Shown here: piece after piece, positions 1-11,519 of the stretch
Layout of the letters: each line of letters begins with the position of its first letter
Position numbering within the stretch: the first letter of the stretch is position 1
DNA from: Serilophus lunatus
Lineage: Eukaryota > Chordata > Aves > Passeriformes > Eurylaimidae
DNA: 64,000 nucleotides
Direction: 5' to 3'
Assembly: GCA_013399895.1 (NCBI GenBank)
Contig: VXBA01005911.1
Coordinates: 62,001-126,000, forward strand
Made by a program: the position numbers and the translations under genes
Notes under the pieces: model-generated
What the model was told of the DNA's origin: nothing
Database searches by the model: none
What the model saw: only the letters and a program-made list of their open reading frames with translations

Positions 1-1
1 G

Positions 2-436
2 GCACATTTGGATTTAAATTCTTTACCTTTCACATATATTTCCCTTCTCCTGGCAAAAAAACCAGAAACTGTTACAATTCTGAAAGTGAAGTGTTTTATT
101 GTTACTCTCACTGGAAACCTCACAAACAGCAATGGATCCTGGGGTATAAAGGCAAAAATTTCTGATGGTTCTGCTTATCTTGAAGTAGATTTTGCTGATG
201 ATATTCTAACGAGCTTGATTGGTTTTTCAGTGCCTGAAATGAATAGGCTGAAAAAGGATCCAACCTTACGTCTAAAGCTTAAGGATGGTTTAGAGAAATG
301 CCAAAAGCAACTGATAGATCTCTGTTGTTTGATGACTATTGAGTTTAATCCATTTCAGTCTAAAACGACTGTGTTAACCCTCCAGGATGCTGATGCAATT
401 CATCTGCAACAGTTGAAGAAACGCTTGAGGAAATAA
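2..436 (+). CDS. RMI1: RMI1, C-terminal part (5' part lies outside the window)
   Basis: An open frame runs from the window edge to TAA at 434-436 and encodes 144 residues that I recognise as the C-terminal end of RMI1. Visible landmarks are FTYISLLLAKKPE near the start, the block VTLTGNLTNSNGSWGIKAKI, SDGSAYLEVDFADDILTSLI, GFSVPEMNRLKKDP, LIDLCCLMTIEFNP and the basic end LKKRLRK. In known RMI1 this region is the second OB-fold, which pairs with RMI2 inside the BLM-TOP3A-RMI1-RMI2 dissolvasome that resolves double Holliday junctions in the nucleus. In mammals the RMI1 coding region lies in one exon, so this should be the end of one large exon. The frame is already open at base 2; the TTG at base 8 is internal, not a start. 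No frameshift or premature stop is visible, so the copy looks functional. Identification is from family memory, not a search. Confidence 0.95.
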   Translation, partial: AHLDLNSLPFTYISLLLAKKPETVTILKVKCFIVTLTGNLTNSNGSWGIKAKISDGSAYLEVDFADDILTSLIGFSVPEMNRLKKDPTLRLKLKDGLEKCQKQLIDLCCLMTIEFNPFQSKTTVLTLQDADAIHLQQLKKRLRK

Positions 437-1300
437 CGTGCAAACTGTGCATTAGGAAGCATTTAAGTCAGATTTCCCCCAAGAGACTGTTGAAAGTTAA
501 ATTTTAAAGTTAAATGGTGTGTCTCTTATTAGGAATTATAATGGAAAAATGAGAGAAGAAGATGACTTCCAAACCAGACAGTTTGTTTTCTCATGATGAC
601 AAGACAGAAATATGATTTAAAATATCTCTGTCTTGTTTTAAAACATTCCTGCAGCATTTTTGTTTGGCAAAATCCTGTGTATTCTGCACTGGCAGTCCAG
701 AATATCAAAATTTGTCAGAAAATGTATAACAACATAAAAATTGTCTCGCTATTATACTTTTCTATGTACTTACTTGCTTTTTAGAAGGAAGGTTTAGAGG
801 TGTAGGAGACTCAGAGGAGACTTCTCTTTTCTCAGAGGAAATCAGTTGAGTAAATTTAAATAAAGAATTACTGTTTAAATACAGTCCCAACCTGAAAACT
901 CAAATATATATTCACTGCATAGGCACCTGAAGTGTAGAGAAATGAAAGATCTTCTTCTAAATGTTCAGGTGTGGGGGAAAAAAACCAGTCCTATGCAAAC
1001 ATGAGATTAAAAGATGTGTATATTTTGAAAAATAACAGTAAGTCAAGTATTTTAAAATATTTCATTAACAAAATTATTATGACATATGGGGTTCTATTTT
1101 TTTGTCTTAATGTTATAATTTTGAATCTACAGACAAACTTACTCATGAACACTTCTGATTACCTGTCTAACCTTTTCAGAGAGTAGTCAAATACATGTGC
1201 TGCAAACCTGTTGTATATTTAATGTTTGCCTTAATTTTTATTATTTTTTGAAATTTGTGCTTCTAAAATGTATACAAATAAAGTTTTATTTAAACTTTGG
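437..1300 (+). other. RMI1: RMI1 3' untranslated region and polyadenylation site
   Basis: The A+T-rich stretch after the RMI1 stop holds two canonical AATAAA signals, at 859-864 and 1277-1282. The second is followed within about 20-30 bases by a GT-rich stretch (TGGTGGAATCTGTGTTGTC), the usual arrangement for cleavage, so I place the main 3' end near 1300. The first could give a shorter transcript. Small open frames here (for example 593-784 and 971-1186) have no recognisable content. Confidence 0.75.
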
Positions 1301-2930
1301 TGGAATCTGTGTTGTCACTTTAAAAGAAAAATACACATGTTGCTGAGGCTATAAAGTATCAGAAATTATTTTACTAGGGTTTTTGTTCTTTTCCTTTCTT
1401 TGTTATTTTTGGGTTTGTTGGTTTGGTTTCTGTCCTTTCGTTGGTTGGGTTGGATTAGATTGTTTTCATGTGAAATTAGAATAATTAAAATTCTGGCAGG
1501 GGTAGGGGAGTAATGACAGAAGCAGCTTGCATAGGGTTGATAGTGTTTGCAAAGAATGCAAACTTGGTGGCCAGCAGAGGGATTTTTTCAGTTGGCTTGT
1601 CAGTATCTTTTCTCAGAGCTTTTTCTTTCTCTGAACAATGTCTGTTAGACCATTGAGAATTGCTGTGAGAGAATGTCAGTATTGCCTTACTGACCCATCC
1701 CAAACTGAGAATCACCTTTCAAGGCTCCAAGGAAAACTAGAGGTAATTTGCTAAGTAAGGTAAAAATGGAGGGTGGTGGGAGAGCGGACCTCAAGGTTTT
1801 TCATGCTCGAGGCATTATTTTACACATTTTAGAAACGCATAAATTCTTGTGTCCCCTTCCCTCTCCTTGCCTATCTCTGCCCACACTGAAGAGAACCTGA
1901 GTAAATTGTAACAGAGTAAGTCACCTTTGTGTTTATTTCTGAGGCTTTTGGGAATTGCATTTCATTTAGAACTGTAACAGCAAAAACTTTTGCCGGTACC
2001 TGCATTGCTGGGTCTTTAGTTATTTTCAGGAAAAAATTGCTTGTTAGTAGGAAATTGACCAGGCTTCATTTCATGTGTTCTCTGTAAATGTAATAGAGCT
2101 GACTGTAAACCTTTAGTGCAGTTTTATGGAAATATTTCTCTTATAATGAGTTAGGAAACTTTGTTTGAAGTTTTTGCCTTACCATGTAAAAGGCTAGGAG
2201 TTCCTAAAGTTCAAAAGACAGGAATAATCCACGGCATTTATTTTGCTTGTGCAAAGCAAGAGGAATGCCATTCAAAATGTAAAATCAAATTGAATGTGTT
2301 TGTTTTAGATGATGAAGTCACACTTGCCCCTCTTTTTTGTGTTTGTGTTAAGGTTTAGTCGCCTTCTCCGTGCCCTCCCTGCCTTAAAGGCATTGTTACT
2401 TGTCTGATTTTTAATCTCCTCTTCCTTCTGTTGTCCTTGTCATAATTTTCAAGGTGTGCTTCCTGGAAGGCCATTCTCCTGCCTGTTGTCCAGTGCAAGC
2501 ATGAAGGTAGATCTCAATACTGCTATCTGTTGGCAGCTTGACCACTGTGCAGATATTTTTGTGCAATCTTCTGGTATATAAGGTTTCCAGATCTGTGTTC
2601 AAGCTTTTGGTGGAATTAATGAGAAGTATTGTGTAGTTTTTCTAATTAGAAAAGGAATGAAATTTGTGATATTGAGAAAGCATTGTTAGTTTAAAAGCGT
2701 TATGTCAAACAGAAAATGGCACGTGGCTGTTTGTACTAGTCCTTGGTTCCTGCTTTATCAATTTTATTTGCTCTCAGAATCAACTGTCTATTGCCAGACA
2801 TGATGTTTTGGTGCTGTGTGGTTGCATTGTGTGCATGTATTGCCTTGCTGTGCTGAGCAGCAGTGGGTGTCACAGTCCTTCAAATAATGACAGTTCTTAC
2901 TGGCTGAATTCAGGGGATGAGTTGCAACCC
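1301..2930. other. intergenic DNA downstream of RMI1
   Basis: Single-copy-looking sequence with no recognisable exon, RNA gene or transposon. T-rich tracts occur near 1380-1460. The only item I single out is a CTCF-like motif at 1571-1583, listed separately. Confidence 0.5.
1571..1583 (+). promoter_or_regulatory. CTCF-like motif just beyond the RMI1 3' end
   Basis: The sequence TGG-CCAGCAGAGGGAT matches the known CTCF core CCASYAGRKGGCR at 11 of 13 positions; the last two differ. The preceding TGG also fits the extended motif. It lies about 270 bases past the proposed RMI1 cleavage site. Binding is inferred from motif match only. Confidence 0.35.
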
Positions 2931-3393
2931 CAGCCGATTGCGTCCGAGATCAGGAGCAAGTGTATGGCCAGGTTTCTGTTGGAGGGTGACTCGGTGATTC
3001 ACTGCTCAGAACTCAGATGAGTTTTGAGATAGGTATGCTTTATTCAGCGCACTGGGAGAGAAGGTTACAGAATTCAAAATTCCCTCTCCCTCCTCCACCC
3101 ACTGGAACAATCCATCTTAAATACCCCTTCTCTCGTGCGTGTATCTTTAGCCTTTGATTGGTTCTCGGCCTATGATCCCTCCTCACTCCCCGCCTTCTCT
3201 CCGCCCAGACATGGACAGGGCTGAATTCAGAATTCTTCTCTCTCTCTGCCCCCAGCCACCTGCTGCATGGTCACTTAGCAACAGAGCCTCAGGACACCTT
3301 GAGAACCTTGCTATTCTCACTTAACTGTTATCTATAACTATTCCAGTGTCTACCCCATTTACTCTAATTCTACAGACTCTCTACTTTCTTACA
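2930..3393 (-). repeat. ERV long terminal repeat, minus orientation (ends approximate)
   Basis: Read on the minus strand, this stretch has the order expected of an LTR: a possible start TGTAAGAAAG ending at 3393, a CCAATC box near 3153-3160, a TATTTAAG box near 3115-3123, and AATAAA (TTTATT on the plus strand, 3039-3044). GC content is higher than the flanks. I could not find matching target duplications, so both ends are estimates, and no internal retroviral sequence adjoins it. Class is uncertain; the layout resembles class II (ERVK-like) bird LTRs. Confidence 0.5.
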
Positions 3394-4838
3394 GCTTTGA
3401 TTTTTTCAATTCCCTAGAACTAAAATGAAACCCCCCCAACTCAAGAGTACAACAGAATTCCTATCCCAGCTGCTGAAAGCAGTTTTCATGGCAGCTGCTC
3501 TCACAGGTTACATGCAGCCTTCTAGCAGAAAGCAGTTTTGCTCTATCGACTCTGTTCTACACTGTATCACAAACTGATTTTTTATCATTGTTTCAGCTGC
3601 TAAGTAGACTTCTGCAACTGCAGTGTATTTGGCTGCAGTGACAGAAGCTGTGTTCTTCAGGAATGTTTTCCTGCTAATGGAAAAAGTAAGCTGTGTTCTT
3701 TCATTGCTGATCACAGTGAAAACTTTCAGCTAATTCAGTTTCAATTTATGAAATTTACAACACTGTCACACAATGACATGTATGTATTATATTAACAATG
3801 AAAATTTGCTCTTCCTCCCTTTCGTACAGTCATTAAAGAAAATAAAACTAATAGATTTGCTATGGCAGTGCAGGTGCCTGCATCAGAATATCCCATTTAA
3901 GAGCTCTGTCACTGAGGCAAGCTAGTAGAAAAAAAAAAGTTCTCTGAACTTTGTTGTGTCCTACTTCTTTTCAAGGTATTCACTCTCAAAGTGTAGAACA
4001 AGGCAGTGGCTTGTCCAAGAAATGTTTCCAAATAAACTAGACTGGCAAGAACAGCTTGAGGACTAGTCTCATCTTAATGGATACTAGTTTGGCCACAAAT
4101 AATGCATGTCATTATAACCCAGCAACTTCCTTCTTGGTGAATGAAAGCAGTGTCCTAAGGAGGCAACAGCTGATTGAGATAACTTAACTTCAAAGAATCA
4201 GTGAAGAATGTTAAGGGATTTCTTAAGTGTTCTGGACTGCTCCAGTAATGTGACTGGACACTAGAAGAATTATATATTTCAGGTAATTTCAAAAGCAGAA
4301 GTTTTCACAGTAATGAAACATGGTTAGATGGAACTGTAAACATAACATTTGTTTCTAAATACGAAGTCGTATTTCTTAATGGCTTGCTATAACAATGTGA
4401 AGCATTTCTGTTTAGAATAAAAAGGTAATTACTTTAAACTTCTTGTTATAGGGAGGGAAGAGTGATTTATAGTACAGTACTTCTGAATTACCTGGTGTCA
4501 AACTTATATTTATTTATGTGGGAGGAAAGAGAAAAAAGGACTTTAAAGTGTAAGTGCCATCTCCTATTTCAGATCAAAAGCTCTGTGTTGTGGTCATAGA
4601 AGGAACAGAATACCAACAGTATCAACAGCAAGTGAGAGGTTAAGGGTAACTTGACATTGCAACTCTGTTGAATTCAACAGAAGAGGCAAAAATTCCTTAC
4701 AAATAAAATTTTCAGCTAAATGTATATGTAGCATGCTTTTGTATTGTGTCACTTTTTAATCTTTTTTTTTTCCTTAAGGACTTTGTCCCTAATCATACTG
4801 GGTTTTCTAAGAGTGGAAAATTTCAGTGTGTTGCTGTC
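3394..4838. other. intergenic DNA, no gene seen
   Basis: A+T-rich sequence with short purine runs (for example near 3930). I found no coding signature, transposon end or RNA gene. Confidence 0.5.
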
Positions 4839-4839
4839 A

Positions 4840-5310
4840 GAATTTTCTTAAGACTGAACAAACCTGGTTATCTCATCCTTTCCAGGAAGTGGCATGCGCT
4901 CCAGTTCCCTGACCACCTTGGCAGTGTCTGCTGGTCACCTGCTTTACTCTCTCAGTGGTTTCTTGTGCTAGGGAACTCTAAATAGGACACAGTACTCTAC
5001 ATGCAGTCTCACAAGTGTTGAAAAGCAGAAGGTGGCTTGCTGTCTTAGACCTGCTTGCTGGCTCTGATAGAGCCTGGTATGTGTTTGGCCATCACCACCT
5101 CAAGGTCACAGTGTCAATTTCTGTTCCACCTAACTCTTTTTCAGGGCATATGGGTCTTACTCTGTAGATTTTTCTAACCAGTTGACTTGCAAATCTTATT
5201 GTTGAATGCAGTTATTTCTGCTAGGATGAAGGACTTTGCATTTATCTTTGTTGAACTTAAGGGAGTTTCTAGGAGTCCATGTATCCATGCCATGCAGTAC
5301 TGGCTTTCTA
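4840..5310 (-). mobile_element. old CR1 LINE fragment, minus strand
   Basis: The minus strand encodes broken pieces of the C-terminal part of the CR1 ORF2 protein. At 5170-5250 it reads FNKDKCKVLHPSRNN, matching the CR1 block usually seen as FNK-KC-VLH. Further on (about 5000) a piece resembling the segment before the C-terminal zinc-binding region can be read, with stops and frameshifts. Neither the 5' part nor a clear 3' tail is present. The decay suggests an ancient copy. Confidence 0.65.
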
Positions 5311-5850
5311 TCAATACCTGCTTTCTTTCCTTTGCTTTCCTTTGTCCCTCCTGTGGTGGCTGTTGCACATCATCATCTCCTTTGTGTGCCCAGGTAGGGA
5401 TTCAGGGAGAATTTGCTCTGACCTTTGGACTGAGAAATTCTGAGTTACAGTCTCAGAGTGAATTAGACTAGAGGCCTTTCAGGACAAGGAATTGACAACT
5501 CCCTCCTGTTTACCAAGGCAGGTCTCACAAAGTCAATGCAGCAAAGAAAATTTGCCTCAATTCTGTGGCTGTTAAAAAAGCAGTAGGAATTTCAATCCAA
5601 GTGGCTGAAAGAGACTGTTCTAATTTTCAGCACTGTGACTTAGTATTTTTGCTTAATTACTTGGATTTACTTTAGAGACAGCCCTATACAGGCCATTTAA
5701 AAGATATACATCACTCTGACATGTTAAACAACTTCTTTCTGTTTGCATCCTTGATAGTTTTGAATTTTCTCAAGGAACGAGAATAGTCTTTGCTACAGGG
5801 GAGTAAAAAAGCTCTACAGAGCCTCTACGGAGAGATCTGAACAGACTTTT
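5311..5850. other. short spacer, nothing recognised
   Basis: No coding, RNA or repeat signature beyond ordinary A+T-rich sequence. The first 150 bases could be a more decayed continuation of the neighbouring CR1. Confidence 0.35.
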
Positions 5851-5854
5851 TCAG

Positions 5855-6126
5855 TGGATTATGGACAACTTCATGAGGTCCCAGAAGACAAAGTGCTGAG
5901 TCCTGCACTTGGGTTGCAGCAACACCATGAAGCACCTGGGGCTTGGGGAAGACTGGCTTGAGAGTTGTGCAGCAGAAAGGGACTTGAGGGTACTGGTCAA
6001 CAGCTGGCTGAGCCTGAGCAAACAGTGTGCCCAGATGGAAAAGAAAGCAAATGGTACCTTGGCCTGTACCAAGAATAGTGTGTCTCGCAGGATCAGGGAA
6101 GGAATCATCCACCTTGTAAGATGCCA
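5855..6126 (+). mobile_element. CR1 LINE fragment, plus strand, first half
   Basis: The plus strand encodes a continuous CR1 ORF2 segment with LESCAAERDLRVLVNSWLS, SKQCAQMEKKANGTLACTKNS and VSRRIREGIIHLV. This is the region between the reverse transcriptase palm and the CR1 C-terminal domain. It stops where the canonical protein would continue, and the continuation reappears at 6818. Confidence 0.8.
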
Positions 6127-6817
6127 TCTCACACTCCAAACCCAAATCAAAGGGTTTTTTTAAAAATATACAAAGCTCCAAAAATTCACCTGCTGAATTC
6201 ATTAAAAGGGCCTTCAGTTCTTTTATACCTTGAGAGGCTCAAAGGGAGAAGACACTGCCCACGTTTTATCAGAAGGTAAAACAACACACTGAAACTGAAG
6301 TTTACTGGTAAACTTCAGAAAATAAGGGAACTGGGTGAAAGTTTAAAGGGCAACATTCAACCAAAATAAAGCATTCCAAAAAGCATTGACTTAGCACATT
6401 TGGTTCTAACTTGCCCAAAATATGAAGAAAGAAGAGTAGAAGAGAGAGATAAAAGAGAGAATTATAGCTACTACCTAGAGTCCTGTGCAAGTCCAGCTTC
6501 CGTGTGTCCAGATGGTAAGGTGGAACCACATGATGGCTGCATAAACCTGTCTTTATTTGCTCTGCCCACTGTGGCTGCTCTCCCCCATGCAGGACTTCTG
6601 GTTCCCTGGCCATTCTGTGGCTCTGGGGCAGGGTATGGGGCAGTGCTCCCGCTGTGCCAGTGAATGACAGCTGCTCTGGGGCTGCCTGCGGAGGCTCCAA
6701 GGGGCTGGGGTTTGGGTCAGGGCACCACTCACCTTTTTGAAGTTTGATCTGTCCCTTCCCCACACGCAGACACACCTGACTTCATCTGAGCCAATAATTA
6801 ATATAATAATCCAGTGT
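6127..6817. other. about 0.7 kb sequence interrupting a CR1 copy
   Basis: This block separates two CR1 halves that would otherwise be nearly contiguous. It has a moderately GC-rich centre (6540-6780) and no LTR-type TG...CA ends. The heptamer TCTCACA occurs at both edges (6127-6133 and 6817-6823), which could be a target duplication or chance. I do not recognise the inserted element. Confidence 0.4.
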
Positions 6818-7317
6818 CTCACATGCCTGTATTCGGCATTGGTGAGGCCACACCTAGAGTAATGAGTTTGAGTCTGGGCCCCTCAATTTAAAAAGGACAT
6901 TGAAGTGCTGGAGCATGTCCAATGAAGGGCAACAAGGCTTGTGGCAGGACTAGAGAACATGTCTTATGAGGAACAGCTGAGGGAGCTGTGTTTGTTTAGT
7001 CTGGAGAAGTGGAGGCTCAAGAGAAACCTAGCTGCTCTCTGTAACTGCCTGAAAGGAGGTTGTAGTGAGATGGAGGTTGGTCTTTTTTACCATGTCCACA
7101 GTGAGAGGACCAGAGGAAATGGCCTTAAGATGAGATTAGATATTAGAAAAAGATTTTTCACTCTTGGAGTGGTCAAGCACTGGAATAGATTTTCCAGGGA
7201 AGAGGTGGATTTACCATCCCTGGAGGTGTTCAAGGGGTTACAGTAGTGTTTGGGTGGACAATTAGATTGGATGATCTTGTAGGTCTCTTCCAACCTTGAT
7301 ATATGGTTATTCTATGA
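6818..7317 (+). mobile_element. CR1 LINE fragment, plus strand, second half with 3' end
   Basis: The plus strand continues the CR1 ORF2 C-terminus: ALVRPHLE-like sequence near 6840, EEQLRELCLFSLEKWRLKRN, NCLKGGCSEMEVGLF, RTRGNGLKMR, DIRKRFFTLGVVKHWNRF and LPSLEVFK. It ends with the CR1 3' untranslated signature GGATGATCTTGTAGGTCTCT and ATTCTATGA near 7317. Together with 5855-6126 it is one 5'-truncated CR1 insertion. Confidence 0.85.
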
Positions 7318-10142
7318 AAATCAGATTATTGCTTCCACTTAAAGGGTCAAGGATTTCTGTTATTATCACTGATAATTACAGGCCAAGAATGAGGTAACGG
7401 TAGCATTAACTGCAGAAGATAAAAGTATGAGCTCAATTTTATAGTGTTGACAAAATCACAGCCTTCACAAAGGATACTTTTGGATTAAAAAACACCGTAA
7501 AAATGTTAAGGTGAAAGTACACATAAGTTCAAAGAATCTATGATTGAAAAGAATGTATTTTGTGATAATTAAGAGGAAAAGTTTTACTCCACTAACAGCA
7601 TTTAGGAAATTATATAATTACAAGCTAAATACTCACAACTGACTCTGCTGCTCCTAGGACGATTTCTTTTAATGTTTACAATTACAACACATTCATGTAT
7701 TGCATATAAAATTTGGGCAAGCATTATTGCTGTTAAGCAACCAATCTGTCATTTATTGTAAAGAAAAACAGCAGCCCCAATGCTGCTGACAACCTAAGCA
7801 TATGCTTAGGTAATTTACCCCCTTGTTGCAGCTATTAGTGTAATTGCCATCATATAGTTTCTCTAAACAAGAAAATGCCATTAAATAGAAAGTGTAAATA
7901 AGGATCTACTTGTAATTTCAAGCATTCAAATAATCTTTTATTAGATACATTTTTGTGAAAATGCATGTGTTTTTCCTGAAACATTTTATTTACAGATCAG
8001 CAACTCAAATGCAAATATTGATGAAAAATTCCCTTGAGTTGCCAAGATTATTCTGCCAAGCATATGTGCAGCAAGTGCCTATGTGAAATAAATATAACAC
8101 TTTAAAATACATGTTAATGTGTGCAAGAGGATTGAAATAGGTTTCAATTTTTGTTTTACAAGTGGTTAGATATGAATGCAAGCATCAGCAGTTAAGTACT
8201 AGGTGATCACATTTGATAGTGCAGGCAAAGACCAAATAGGACAGAAGAATTACTTACAGGGTCTGTTGCTGCTCGAGAAAGGACTTGAGTGTGATACTAA
8301 TGATGTTTTTAAAATCAACGTTACCTTTTATTTATGACCTTTTATTTTCTATTACTAGTACTGTAGAATATGATTTATGATCTTTTAATGTAACATAAGA
8401 GAGTGTGAAATAATCCTGTATCTACAGCAAAGTACTTTATCTACTGTCAGTAGATAGAGTTTCATACATTAAAATGTGTGATAAAACATATTAATGTTTT
8501 GATAATCTTAACAAACTGATTTAAATCTGCAGTTCAACATTTTTTATGAAGATTCATTATTCTATGAAACAGACAATTTTGAATCTAAAAATCCAAGATT
8601 ATATCTCAGTGTAATTTACCACTTTAGTTCTTCCTAGGAAATACATTCAATATGTCAATATCGTATTAAGGATTTAAAAGTTTAAGAAAGATGTTCTGTG
8701 ATGGAAGTAAGCAACCCAAATTTTATGACAGAAGCATGTTCTAATATTGGGAGATGGAGTGTCTGCATTTCTGACTTCATTTTGGAAATGTAAGGTATTG
8801 TTAGAGGAGGAGAATTTGTTAGTAGAAAAAGAAAAGGTGTTTAATGAGAAAGTAAGGTATGTTAAAGAAAGTGCATTTTAGCAAGACATTTCCTTACTTA
8901 ACTAGAAGGGGAAAACCCCAAAGTCTTAAACAACAATAAAAAACAAAGTATAATTTATTGGTATTAAATTAATTTGTTTTCTGTAGTAAAATAAACTAAG
9001 GTTGCTCTTCTAGGCAAGGAAGGAATGTGCTTTATACATATGGTGTATTTGAGTTTGGTCTAGTGGTGTGCACAGAGCAATCAGTGCCAAAATTTTTATT
9101 GGATCCTCTCATAGCAGAAGTCAACTATGAGAAATACTCCTCTGTGTGTCAAAACTTAAGGCTGCTGTGTTTCTTTTTTTATTATACTCTCTCATGTAGT
9201 ATATTGTCGAAAGCAAAAACTTGCATGTTTGTCCCACAGAAGCCACCTGTGAACCATTCTGATATCTGGGGTAACTTGATACCTTTCAGGCACAAAAAGT
9301 GAATTAATTTGGTTTTTGTGGGGAACAGGTTCAACTATTCATTACTTATGGTATAATTGATGTAGACTGACAATAGCTGGACATTGGGATGTTGGGATAA
9401 AGGTGCTTCAAGTTTTCAGAAAGCTGTGTTATAACCCCAGTTTATAAAATAGTGACTGTGTTGCATGGTGGTGGATATAGGAGGAATTTGGCTGGCTGAA
9501 AAAAATCAAGAAGCTGATCATTTCATATCTTAGTTCTGCATTTGCTTTAGATCCATATGAATCATCCTGGCCGCTAAAAGAAGTTATTAGACCTTTCCTG
9601 ACCTTGTTTTCATGCTTGCATACTATCTTCTGTGATGAGGTTAAAAACAATCAAAACCATCATCATTAGCCGCTGAGTTAAAAATTCTCAATAGCTGTGA
9701 GGCAGGATTATAGCTTGAATCAGTTCCCTGAGGTACGAAGGAGGAAATGCTGGAAGAGTGGAAAAAAGTAGGGACACAGTCACAGAGAGCTGCATATGGT
9801 GGTTTATTGTGTGTGAATCCACAGCCACTGTTCTGCCAAAGGATAGTGACAGGCATTCTTTGGAACCACCAAGAGGAAAATAGTGTGAAAATATAGGAAG
9901 AGGACAGATCAAGAACAGAAGAGAAAGAAGCTAAGAGGTTGAGCTCTGGTTCAAAATGAGAAAAAGCTTACTGTATCCTTTGTTTCCTTCCATGAACCAC
10001 TGTCCTTATGAGGAGCAGTGAAGAATAATAAACAAAGGAAGGTGGAAAAAGGGAAATTCAAAACTATCTGGGATATTAAAAACTGTTTGTGATGGCAGAA
10101 AGCACAATTCAACACTAAAGAAGCTAAAAATGAAAATCATAC
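7318..10142. other. intergenic DNA with candidate conserved segment
   Basis: Long A+T-rich region without recognised genes or repeats. Between about 7640 and 8220 the sequence holds a hairpin, a perfect 18-bp palindrome (7793-7810) and an ATGCAAAT octamer (8009-8016), which makes it a candidate noncoding regulatory element. Open frames at 9027-9302 and 9429-9912 look like chance. Confidence 0.45.
7769..7810. repeat. hairpin plus perfect 18-bp palindrome
   Basis: CAGCAG (7769-7774) can pair with CTGCTG (7783-7788) across an 8-base loop. Four bases later comes the perfect palindrome CCTAAGCATATGCTTAGG (7793-7810). No transposon accounts for them. A palindrome like this could bind a dimeric factor; that is inference. 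Confidence 0.6.
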
Positions 10143-11145
10143 TGTGGGGGTTTGAACCACTTTTATCACCAAGGTGTCCTGCACAACAATGACAGAAGAC
10201 TCAACAGATCTAACAGCAGGTAACAGTTTATTGTCTAAGGGCTCAACCAGGAAAAACAACCTTGTGGGAACCTTTAGACAAAATATACGAATATAAAACC
10301 TGACAGTTGTCATGCAGAGAAAACAAAAAACCCAAACTTCTTCTCAAAGGCCGGGTGGCTGGCTGAGAAAAGCAGGGGAAGGAAAAGGGAAGCCGCCTCT
10401 CTCTGTCTGATGGTCCACTCTTGGCCTTTGAAGTCCCTGCAAAATACAAAAATGATGAAAAGCACCACCCCCCACCCCCCCACCTCCAGGGAGACCCATG
10501 GGGAAGCTATCACTTGCGATTAGGCTGGCTTGGCTCTGGTGCCGATGGAGGTGGGTGGAGTCAAGCCGCTTGGTCTGGAAGCCAGGAGGAGAGCAGCCGT
10601 GCTGCTCCCAGCTGAGGAGGAGGCTGAAGAGAGCGAGGACTTCTGCGTTCAGGCTTTTTATGCTTTTGAAATCTCACTGCAATCTGACGTCTTCTTCTCA
10701 GCTAAGCTGTCTCGTCTTCGTCGCGGTTCCCGCCGAAACGCACGCGGCCAGGAGCTGGAGGCGCCATTAGCTGCTAGCCACGAGGCACTCGCCGTCTGCG
10801 AGAACCCCCAAGAGGGGTCTCCGCAGCGGTGGTGCCACCTCCGGCCATCTGAGGCGGCCACTGCATGGCTGCCCACCCCAGACGCCCCAGGCGGGGCCAC
10901 AGAACCTCCGGCAGGCCTCCACCAGCCACCCACCGTGGCCAGGACTCACACAGACCCCGGCCGGGGCATCGCCGGCAAGGAATGACTAGCGGGCCATTTG
11001 CGGCGCAGAACACAACCCCTGCCAGCTACCCCTGCCAGTGCTGGAACCCGCCACAGGCAGCAGGGACCGGGATCACCCAGAGCCTCGCTCCCCCATGGCA
11101 GCGCGAGGCCAACAATGCCTGCTGCAGCCCAGCTGTACCGGGGCA

Positions 11146-11309
11146 AGGGCTGCCCTGGTCCCAGCCCAGCCCTGGGAAACTGAGACAGGAATGGGAGGGA
11201 CAGCCAGGAGCAGCCCACACCAGGAGCAGCCCTCGTCCTCCCCCGGCCCTGGGAGAGAGTGGGCAGGAGTGAGGGCTGTCCTGGTCCCAGCCTGGCCCCG
11301 GGAAACTGC

Positions 11310-11349
<40 letters not shown>

Positions 11350-11390
11350 GAGGGACAGCAGCCAGGACCAGCCCTCACCGGGAGTAGCCG
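11146..11390. repeat. two tandem units of about 126 bp in LTR U3
   Basis: Unit one starts AGGGCTGCCCTGGTCCCAGC at 11146 and unit two starts AGGGCTGTCCTGGTCCCAGC at 11272. Both continue with CCxGGGAAACTG and later GAGGGACAGC-AGCCAGGA. The second carries the GT tract. This resembles the enhancer duplications often found in retroviral U3. Confidence 0.7.
11313..11348. repeat. (GT)18 microsatellite
   Basis: Uninterrupted GT dinucleotides, 18 units, inside the GC-rich LTR. Confidence 0.95.
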
Positions 11391-11519
11391 TCCCTCAGCC
11401 CCAGGAGAGAACCCCGGCCCCAGCACAGGCCGGGCCAAGCAGGGCACAGCTGGGGAGATCTTCTGCCCCAGCTCTCAGAGAGCGAAGGCAGGGGAGGAAT
11501 CTCTGCAGATTTTCTAGGC

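Larger units (their letters stand above)
10143..11500 (-). repeat. GC-rich ERVL-like LTR, minus orientation, far end unclear
   Basis: The plus-strand left end TGTGGGGGTTTGAACC is the reverse of the family 3' end (GGTTCAAACC...ACA). AATAAACTG reads on the minus strand near 10230-10240, the acceptor-like CTGCAAAATAC lies at 10437, and a CATAAAAAGCC TATA-like box near 10655-10665. Upstream (higher coordinates) is a very GC-rich U3-like region with two copies of a roughly 126-bp unit (starting 11146 and 11272) and a (GT)18 tract. Bases before the element are CATAC, but I found no matching duplicate at the right. The far end seems lost where it meets the LTR fragment at about 11520. Large open frames here are a GC-content artefact. 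Confidence 0.7.

Noticed and set aside
8..10. TTG near the left edge as the start of the first protein
   Set aside because: The frame is open from base 2 and the protein is the C-terminal end of RMI1, so the start lies outside the window.
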